Part shown: positions 57,818-64,000 of the stretch, in pieces
Layout of the letters: each line of letters opens with the position of its first letter
Position numbering within the stretch: position 1 is the stretch's first letter
Source: Bacteroidota bacterium
GTDB lineage: Bacteria; Bacteroidota; Bacteroidia; NS11-12g; UBA955
Length of the DNA stretch: 64,000 bases
NCBI GenBank assembly: GCA_016787485.1
Contig: JAEUUL010000025.1
Location: 64,496-128,495 of the forward strand
Reading direction: 5' to 3'
Position numbers and translations under genes: made by a program
Notes under the pieces: generated by a model
Seen by the model: only the letters and a program-made list of their open reading frames with translations
Databases searched by the model: none
What the model was told of the DNA's origin: nothing

Positions 57818-58727
57818 TTTTCTGGGGTTCATTGTGATTGCATTGTTTGCCTCCTGCGAGAATTTTTCACACAAGGGGCAGGGCAATGATATTCCTACAG
57901 CTGGAGAACTTACAATTGCCTTTGATTACGGCGATAGTATGATGGTGACTCAGCAACTGGAATTGTTTCATGCCGCTTATCCAAAAGCGAAAATACAGCC
58001 TCTTTTTGCACCCGAAAACACCATCCTTCGCTGGCTTGAAAAGGATTCGGTAAAAGCCGTGTGGATGCACCGGAAATTCACTCCTGCAGAGAAAGAAATG
58101 CTTGAATCCCGCAAAATCAAGGTCAGGGAAGTCCTGTGTGCAAAAAGCAGTATCGCTGTTGTTGTAAATAAATCAACGGGTATTGACAGAATTGCAACAG
58201 CACAGTTGTGCGCCATTCTCAAAGACAGTTTTAATGACTGGAAAGGGATAGGTGCTTCAGAGCCACTTGTTCCTGTCTTCGATCAGCCCGGAAGCAGCAG
58301 TTATCTGTATTTCAGGCAACATTGGCTCCAGGGAAAACCCATGGGCAAAAAAGTAGCAACCCTTCAGAGTCCCGGGCAAATGCTGCAATGGGTTACCACT
58401 CATCCCAACGCAATGGGATTTGTAAGCTTAAACTGGTTGTCAGATAATGGAGATACTCTCAGCCGCAGTCTGCAAAGAAAAGTGCGTGTACTTCAGGTGC
58501 AGGGCAGCAAGGACGAGGAATATCATTATCCCTTCCAAAGTCAGATATATACCGGTCAATATCCCTTTGTACAGGATGTAATGCTATATGATTTGCAGGG
58601 ATACTCTGGTCTTGGGCAGGGCCTGCAGGCCTGGGTCTGCAGTCAGCCCGGACAGATTTTGGTGAAAAAATGCGGACTGTTGCCGGCTGTTCCAATGGCA
58701 CGTGCGGTTGAAATTATCACCAAATAG
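57804..58727 (+). CDS. PstS-like substrate-binding lipoprotein
   Basis: A 307-residue lipoprotein (lipobox FASC at about residues 15-18). ELTIAFDYGDSMMVTQQLELFHAAYPKA (read in parts) and SSIAVVVNKSTGIDRIATAQLCAILKDSFNDWKGIG match the PBP-like domain of phosphate-binding PstS proteins; QPGSSSYLYFRQHWLQG fits the anion loop. No PstC, PstA or PstB gene is nearby. In this phylum such proteins occur beside TonB-system genes and TPR proteins, so a role in envelope energy coupling or sensing rather than phosphate import is possible. Partner: the TPR gene 71 bases downstream. Confidence 0.75.
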   Translation: MRKNSFLGFIVIALFASCENFSHKGQGNDIPTAGELTIAFDYGDSMMVTQQLELFHAAYPKAKIQPLFAPENTILRWLEKDSVKAVWMHRKFTPAEKEMLESRKIKVREVLCAKSSIAVVVNKSTGIDRIATAQLCAILKDSFNDWKGIGASEPLVPVFDQPGSSSYLYFRQHWLQGKPMGKKVATLQSPGQMLQWVTTHPNAMGFVSLNWLSDNGDTLSRSLQRKVRVLQVQGSKDEEYHYPFQSQIYTGQYPFVQDVMLYDLQGYSGLGQGLQAWVCSQPGQILVKKCGLLPAVPMARAVEIITK

Positions 58728-58798
58728 TTAAAAATGGAACAATTTTTGGCCATGATACACTAAGAACAGATAAATCCTAGTTTTTTTGCAGCACCAAA

Positions 58799-60457
58799 AT
58801 GAATAAGTCCACAATTATCATCCTACTCACCCTGGCAGGAGTTTATTCTGCCACAGCACAAAACATCGAACAGGGCAAGCGTTTTACCCGCAACGAAATG
58901 TATGAAAGTGCAGAGAAGAACTACAATGAGATGATTGCCAAAAAGCCAAAGGTTGGCGATGCCTACTATTTCGCAGGCCTCAATCTGCTTGCCAAAGGAG
59001 ACAGTGCCGCAGCCCGCGCATCTTTTGAAAAAGGTTTGCTTATGGCACCAAAATACCTCATGAACCAGGTTGGTCTTGGGCATCTTGCCCTGCGCAGCGG
59101 AAATGCCACTGAGGCCGAACGGCTTTTTAACCTGGCCCTCAAAAGCAAGAAAAAGGCTCTTCCGGAAGTATACAAGGAAATTGGGCGCGCATACCTCATG
59201 GTTCCTTATGGTTCAAAAGCCACATTGGAATCAAATGCAACCAAAGCTTCAGAATGGTTGAAAAAGAATGAAACTGACTTTGAAGCAGCTCTGCTTCTGG
59301 GCGATGCATACAACACCATGTATCCGAACAACAGCACCAAGGCGGTGGAACAATACATTGTAGCCGGTTATATGAACCCGAACGACCCACGTTCCTTATT
59401 GCGTGAAGCCAAAGTGTATCAACGGGTAAAAAACCTGAATGTAGCCTTGCTGCGAATCAATGAAGCCCTTGCAAAAGATGCAGAGTTTTCACCTGCATAC
59501 CGCCAGAAAGCTGATGTGTTTACCCTTCAGGGAATCAGGGATTCTGCGGTTTATTACTATACCGAGTACCTGAAAAAGAACAACAATCTGAGTGCACGTA
59601 AAGCATATATTTCAGCTTTATATCTCAATCAGGAATACGATAACTCCATTGCAGAAGCCAGAAAACTGCTTGCCGAAGTGAACGGTGCTCCCCAGTTTGA
59701 CAATTTGCACGGTGTGATAGCCTACGCCTATGCAGAAAAGAATGATACCGCTGCAGGATCAGCCCAGCTTGGGCTAAGCAGTTTTGAAAAATATGAAGCT
59801 ACCTGGGTGAAAAATCAGAATCGTCCGTTGTCTTCATCTGAAAAAATCATCAAGGCCAAATTACTGGCGAGAACCGGTCAACTGGATCAGGCATTTGCAC
59901 TGCAGAAAGCAGTTTTGAGTGATACCGCTACAGCTACTGAAAAATGGTACCAGCAAACCCAGGATTTTTATTACAATGCCGAACAGTATGACAAGTTTGT
60001 CACTGTTATGGAATTGAAAAAGCTGAAAATGCGCAACCTTGGTACCAAAGACATGTATTATTACGGCATAGGATTGAACCAACTGGATCGTCCGAAAGAA
60101 GCATTGGGTATTTTCCGTGAGCTTGTGGCAAGAGATACCAACTATATATCAGGTTATTACCTTATTGCCAGTACATTGTCGCAAATAGACCAGAACGATA
60201 CAAGTGGCAATGCCACCCGGGCCTATGAACGCTGGATCGGTAAACTGAATCCGGATCAGAAGAAGAAATTCCGCAGGGACATTGAATCGGCAAACCGCAC
60301 CATGGCCGTGTTTGCCATTCGCAATAAACGCTATGAACAAGCCAGTGCATATTATGCAAAAGTGCTAGAATCCAGCCCGGACGATGAAGAAACCATCGCC
60401 AACAAGAAACGGGTAGATGATTATCTGGCTGCACTGAAAAAACGGGGTGGAAAATAA
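58799..60457 (+). CDS. Periplasmic tetratricopeptide-repeat protein
   Basis: A 552-residue exported protein with signal peptide ending ATAQ. Nearly the whole mature chain is TPR helices: for example YYFAGLNLLAKGDSAAARASFEKGL (about 56-80), LGHLALRSGNATEAERLFNLAL (about 92-113), AYYAKVLESSPDDEETIANKKRV (about 520-542). At least eight repeats are visible. It probably scaffolds an envelope complex with the preceding PstS-like lipoprotein and membrane protein; this is inference from order. Terminator follows. Confidence 0.82.
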   Translation: MNKSTIIILLTLAGVYSATAQNIEQGKRFTRNEMYESAEKNYNEMIAKKPKVGDAYYFAGLNLLAKGDSAAARASFEKGLLMAPKYLMNQVGLGHLALRSGNATEAERLFNLALKSKKKALPEVYKEIGRAYLMVPYGSKATLESNATKASEWLKKNETDFEAALLLGDAYNTMYPNNSTKAVEQYIVAGYMNPNDPRSLLREAKVYQRVKNLNVALLRINEALAKDAEFSPAYRQKADVFTLQGIRDSAVYYYTEYLKKNNNLSARKAYISALYLNQEYDNSIAEARKLLAEVNGAPQFDNLHGVIAYAYAEKNDTAAGSAQLGLSSFEKYEATWVKNQNRPLSSSEKIIKAKLLARTGQLDQAFALQKAVLSDTATATEKWYQQTQDFYYNAEQYDKFVTVMELKKLKMRNLGTKDMYYYGIGLNQLDRPKEALGIFRELVARDTNYISGYYLIASTLSQIDQNDTSGNATRAYERWIGKLNPDQKKKFRRDIESANRTMAVFAIRNKRYEQASAYYAKVLESSPDDEETIANKKRVDDYLAALKKRGGK

Positions 60458-60477
60458 GCGCATTGTAAAATTGACTC

Positions 60478-60506
60478 AAAAGCCTGCAATGTTGCAGGCT
60501 TTTCTT
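60478..60506 (+). terminator. Terminator of the 57608-60457 operon
   Basis: AAAAGCCTGCA, loop ATGT, TGCAGGCTTTT, then CTT. It ends immediately before the first possible ATG of the protease gene. Confidence 0.85.
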
Positions 60507-62195
60507 ATGTTTAATGACTATCTTCGGTTTGTGAAGGAAGCAGGGAATCATTCGTTACGTCTGGTTTGCTTACTGGGTGTGTTTTTCATATCGGCCTTTT
60601 CCGCATACGGTCAGGCTTTTCCGGGCCAACTGATCAGCCGCTGGAAACCCGGAACCCAACCAGAGACACTCAAAGAGAGAAATCCGTATCTGTTTGTTTC
60701 CCTGCGGTGGGCAGATAAGGATGCCGGTTTGCTGCATTCGGCATGGGATACGACCAGGTACAGTGCAGAGCAGGCAATGGCAGCCATGCGCCGCATGTAT
60801 GGATGTGAAGCCGTTCAGCAGGTGCATTCAGTGCATCGCCGGCGTGAAGCCAATGACCCACTGGCTGGCAGCCAGGGTTACCTCAGCCGGATTCAGGCCA
60901 GAGATGCATGGAATTTCGGAACCGGTGGTGTTACTGCCATGGGTGATACTGTGGTTGTGGCTGTGGTGGATGATGGGGTAGATACGTTGCATCCGGATTT
61001 GTTGCCAAACATGTGGGTAAACAGGGGTGAAATCCCTCATAACGGCCTGGACGATGATGGCAACGGTTATACAGATGATGTGCGTGGTTGGAACGGAGGA
61101 GACAGCAACAACCGCACGTTCACGGTTCAGTCCATGGATGCCCATGGTACTGCTATCTCTGGCATCATTGGTGCACGCGGAAATAACAATACAGGTATAG
61201 CGGGTGTAAACTGGCAGGTAAAAATCATGCCTGTGCTCTGTTATGCCAGCTCAGGAAGTGGTTCTGATATTGGTGTGGTGCGAAGTCTGTTGTATGTCTA
61301 CCGCATGAAAAAGCTGTATCTGAGCAGCATGGGTACTAAAGGAGCCAATGTGGTTGCCGTTAACACAAGTGTGGGCATAGACCGTGCAACCCCGCAGGAT
61401 GCACCATTGTGGTGTGCCTTATATGATTCTCTGGGGTCTGTGGGAATCATGTCTGCTGCCGCTACTTCAAATACAAATATCAATGTGGCAACAGAAGGCG
61501 ATATCCCCAGCACTTGCCCTGCACGGAGTATGCTTGTGGTTTCAAGTACAGATATCAACGACCAGAGGGTTTCCTGTGGTTTCAGCGATTCACTGGTCGA
61601 TCTGGCGGCTCCCGGTGAAAATGCATTGTCCGCAGAGTTGGTTTCCCGTCCCGGTACCAATGGCCCATACAAAGCAGTAAGCGGTACCTCTTTTGCCGCA
61701 CCTCAGGTGGCAGGAGCCTTGGCATTGCTCACTTCTCAGTCTTGCAAAGTGTATCTGGGACTGCTCAAATCAAAACCAGACAGCGCCATTCAACTGATGA
61801 CCGGTTGGATTATGCAGGGAACCGATAAACTGAATTCACTTACAGGCAAAACCAAAAGTGGTGGAAGATTGAACATAAATAAGGCATGGCTGCAAATGGA
61901 TGCATGGTGCAAAAACAATGATATTCCATATGCTGTAACAGAAGTAAATCCCCGGCTGTGTCAGGTTTTTCCGAATCCTGCTGCGGCGGGCAGCAACTTA
62001 AAAGTCTCCGCACTGAACAATGGAATTTCCAAAGTCAGCATTTATTCAGTCAGTGGTCAGTTGCTTGCTGTGGAATCGGTTTCAGCACAAAACGGAACCG
62101 GATTTCTTTCTCTGCCCGCACTTCAGCCCGGGCTGCTCATCCTTCAAATTGAAGACGGTGACAGTATACGCAGGGTAAAATTGTACACTTTTTGA
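60507..62195 (+). CDS. Subtilisin-like (S8) serine protease with T9SS type A sorting domain
   Basis: A 562-residue exported protease. A signal peptide ends at SAYGQ. The S8 catalytic triad is visible: Asp in VVAVVDDGVDTLHPD, His in DAHGTAISGIIGARG, Ser in GTSFAAPQVAGALALL. A T9SS type A domain closes the protein (VFPNPAAAGSNLKV, IYSVSGQLL, LILQIEDG), so it is delivered across the outer membrane. Start is uncertain: ATG at 60507 lies right behind the upstream terminator, whereas a GTG at 60531 follows a -7-like TATCTTCG (60519-60526) and gives a more usual signal peptide. Likely acts on extracellular protein. Confidence 0.88.
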   Translation: MFNDYLRFVKEAGNHSLRLVCLLGVFFISAFSAYGQAFPGQLISRWKPGTQPETLKERNPYLFVSLRWADKDAGLLHSAWDTTRYSAEQAMAAMRRMYGCEAVQQVHSVHRRREANDPLAGSQGYLSRIQARDAWNFGTGGVTAMGDTVVVAVVDDGVDTLHPDLLPNMWVNRGEIPHNGLDDDGNGYTDDVRGWNGGDSNNRTFTVQSMDAHGTAISGIIGARGNNNTGIAGVNWQVKIMPVLCYASSGSGSDIGVVRSLLYVYRMKKLYLSSMGTKGANVVAVNTSVGIDRATPQDAPLWCALYDSLGSVGIMSAAATSNTNINVATEGDIPSTCPARSMLVVSSTDINDQRVSCGFSDSLVDLAAPGENALSAELVSRPGTNGPYKAVSGTSFAAPQVAGALALLTSQSCKVYLGLLKSKPDSAIQLMTGWIMQGTDKLNSLTGKTKSGGRLNINKAWLQMDAWCKNNDIPYAVTEVNPRLCQVFPNPAAAGSNLKVSALNNGISKVSIYSVSGQLLAVESVSAQNGTGFLSLPALQPGLLILQIEDGDSIRRVKLYTF

Positions 62196-62224
62196 TGAGA
62201 TAACGTATCTTGCCGTCAGGATTC

Positions 62225-64000
62225 GTGTTAAACCGTTTATTTATATCCATTTCTCTGTGCATTTTCACGGTATTTGCAGGAAATGTGGCTGCCCAGAATC
62301 ACCCGGAGACAAAAAAACTCCTGAAAACGTATGAGAAGCTGAAGGCCATAAAGGACAACAGCAAAGAGATGAAGGACTCTGTGTTCAGGGCAGGCAATGC
62401 AGCCATTTCCGCAGAGTGGGATAAATCCAATAAATGTCCCGATACATTGTTTATTGCCAGGCTGGCTTTTGAACTGGCCGAAAACCGTTTGTGGAGAAAC
62501 CGTTATCCCGCGGCCATGGATTACTATATGATCTCGGCCGGATATTACAACAAGAAAAAGAAGGATACGCTGGCCGGTGTATCTCTGAGCAGATATCTGT
62601 ATACCTACAAAGAATATATAGAACTGGCAAGGGATTATCCGGCCGTTCTGCCGTACGACAGCGCCAGATTGGGCTTAGGCAGGGCCGATACCAGCATTTG
62701 GTTTTCTACCACCGCCCATGAGATTGTTCAAAAAAGAAAACGCGATACCATCTGGGTAACCATCAATGCCGGGAAAGCAGAGGGTGTTAAACCGGATTCG
62801 AAATTTGATGTGTTCACCACATTTGATACATTCAGGGCCTATGTGCGGCCAATTGTGCTTGCAGGTTCCGGCAGAATTACTGAAATTTATGACTACCGCA
62901 GCAAAGGATTTATAATCCCCGATTCCAGCTTTAATGACACCTTGTATCATGGAGAAGCGTTTGAGGTGAAAATACAGAATGAACCCCGTTTTGTGAGGGG
63001 TTTGTTGAATTCACTGGCTGCCTACAATATCCGTCTCAAAAGCATGATGGATTACCGGTATTTTACCATTGGTGCCGGCAATTTCACATTTACAGGCCAC
63101 ACCTATGAGAAAGCCCTGCTGGCTGCCATGATGAAAGAGTTTAAAGACGTGGCAGATGCATATGCATTCGATAAAGACCTGAATATCCCGGTAATGACAA
63201 GTGGAAAGTTCAAAGGAGATTCTTACATCTCAGCCCTTTATCACACCACCGAATTCGATTTGCGGCAATTTCTTGAATTTGTAATAGCCTATCCCGCCAG
63301 GTATATCAACAATGAGTACAAACTCACAGATGTGTATCTCACCTGGGTGTTAAATGGAACACAGTTAGGAAAAAACTGGCTTCCTGTGGTAGACCAGATA
63401 ATTTATATGCCGGCAGATAGCCTTGAAAAACACTGGATTGAGTGGAACGGTTATCTCGAAGGCAAGCGGGATGAAGATTTCCAGGCCCATATGCATGAGA
63501 TGGATTCACTGGTTTGGAATCGCATGCACGCAGTGTATCCAGATGAACCTGAAAAAAGAATAACAGGCTACCAAAAATTTAAAAAACTTGCACAGTTGGC
63601 TGGCCGACCGGTTTCAGACTCTTTTTATTTACAGCGGTTGATTTCCGAGTATAACGGGATTTCTGATTATCAGAATTTATTGAAAACAGTCAATATGCTC
63701 ATTCCCGTTACACGGGGCCGGCAACAACTGATTGCCATGTTCCACAAAGCGACAGCCCTGGGTGGTCTCGAAAAAAATGAGGAAGCCATCGCATGGTCTG
63801 ATTCCTGTCTGGCACGGGATCCGGAATTCAACTGGAGTATTGGGCAAAAAGGGTGGTATCTGCTCAAATTGGGGAAAGTGAATCTGGGGTATCAGCTCTG
63901 CCTGAAAGCGTGGCAGCATGATACCGATGCACAATGGACCACTGTAAACCTGGGTCATGCTTTGTTGCTGAAGGGTCAAAGGGAAGAAGCAATTCGTCTG
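62225..64000 (+). CDS. Secreted TPR-containing protein, cut by the window edge
   Basis: An open frame of 592 codons runs to the end of the window without a stop. It most likely starts with GTG at 62225 (a TTG at 62210 is the only other in-frame choice after the upstream TAA), giving a signal peptide LFISISLCIFTVFAGNVAAQ. The first 400 residues have mixed helices and strands and no domain I recognise, with a beta-rich patch around 160-240. The last visible part (GWYLLKLGKVNLGYQLCLKAW and LGHALLLKGQREEAIRL) is clearly TPR. It follows the protease gene by 29 bases and may be co-transcribed. Confidence 0.75.
   Translation, partial: MLNRLFISISLCIFTVFAGNVAAQNHPETKKLLKTYEKLKAIKDNSKEMKDSVFRAGNAAISAEWDKSNKCPDTLFIARLAFELAENRLWRNRYPAAMDYYMISAGYYNKKKKDTLAGVSLSRYLYTYKEYIELARDYPAVLPYDSARLGLGRADTSIWFSTTAHEIVQKRKRDTIWVTINAGKAEGVKPDSKFDVFTTFDTFRAYVRPIVLAGSGRITEIYDYRSKGFIIPDSSFNDTLYHGEAFEVKIQNEPRFVRGLLNSLAAYNIRLKSMMDYRYFTIGAGNFTFTGHTYEKALLAAMMKEFKDVADAYAFDKDLNIPVMTSGKFKGDSYISALYHTTEFDLRQFLEFVIAYPARYINNEYKLTDVYLTWVLNGTQLGKNWLPVVDQIIYMPADSLEKHWIEWNGYLEGKRDEDFQAHMHEMDSLVWNRMHAVYPDEPEKRITGYQKFKKLAQLAGRPVSDSFYLQRLISEYNGISDYQNLLKTVNMLIPVTRGRQQLIAMFHKATALGGLEKNEEAIAWSDSCLARDPEFNWSIGQKGWYLLKLGKVNLGYQLCLKAWQHDTDAQWTTVNLGHALLLKGQREEAIRL

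Noticed and set aside
57804-58727. Phosphate transport operon
   Set aside because: Only a PstS-like protein is present; no PstC, PstA, PstB or PhoU gene is nearby.
1-64000. CRISPR arrays, rRNA genes, complete insertion sequences, prophage
   Set aside because: No regular repeat-spacer series, no rRNA signature, no intact transposase or phage structural gene was seen anywhere.

Overview
The window is chromosomal DNA of a member of the Bacteroidota, most likely from the Chitinophaga/Saprospira/Sphingobacterium side of the phylum. Support: several secreted proteins end in type IX secretion (T9SS) sorting domains. The core clusters are typical of the phylum: acpP-fabF-rnc facing an IPExxxVDY-type gene and pyk, parA-parB-DUF5683, DUF1599 followed by a BT_3928-type DoxX gene, and holA divergent from an HSDR_N gene. 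Many genes are preceded by the TAnnTTTG -7 box of this phylum rather than a Shine-Dalgarno sequence. Genus cannot be decided from the window.

Layout. 0-2 kb: a cut-off secreted hydrolase, tRNA-Met with its terminator, a structured repeat next to the tRNA, and a family 9 glycosyltransferase. 2-6.6 kb: a giant gliding-motility-type surface protein and a Bax-inhibitor membrane protein. 6.6-9.9 kb (minus): an UPF0173 hydrolase-parA-parB-DUF5683-TPR operon for chromosome partitioning. 9.9-16.4 kb: a peptide-binding protein, a membrane-anchored unknown, and a 1259-residue RCC1-repeat T9SS protein. 16.5-21.4 kb (minus): MlaF/MlaE lipid transporter, RecG and a cation/proton antiporter. 21.4-24 kb: an AT-rich patch with a type II NADH dehydrogenase, a small gene and the decayed C-terminus of a tyrosine recombinase, which I read as the remains of an integrated element. 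24-25.7 kb: a lipoprotein/outer-membrane pair and a palindromic repeat. 25.7-31 kb (minus): a complete molybdenum-cofactor operon (moaA, a TauE exporter, moeA, moaD, moeB, moaE, moaCB).

31-41.5 kb holds housekeeping genes: fabG, tatC-rpiB-miaE, a second palindrome, yjdM, DUF2480, pyk, the IPExxxVDY-type gene, acpP-fabF-rnc and a DUF2130 coiled-coil protein. 41.6-44.7 kb is a helicase-nuclease. 44.9-50.6 kb runs hsp20, an orphan PqqB-like hydrolase, then DUF1801-DUF1599-DoxX-DppB permease-aroK as one tight operon. 50.7-55.5 kb holds HU, a class III aminotransferase, two related lipoproteins, an HSDR_N nuclease-type protein and holA. 55.6-64 kb is mostly cell-envelope: a BNR-like T9SS protein, a small membrane protein with a PstS-like lipoprotein and a TPR protein in one operon, a subtilisin-type T9SS protease, and a TPR-ending secreted protein cut by the right edge.

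No complete defence system, CRISPR array or intact mobile element is visible. The most unusual signals are a recurrent promoter geometry (-7 box only 4-6 bases before the start codon, implying leaderless mRNAs), the recombinase relic with its AT-rich cargo, a 19-bp direct repeat enclosing two long hairpins at the tRNA gene, and a two-locus family of GTAGRGG...CCYCTAC palindromes.
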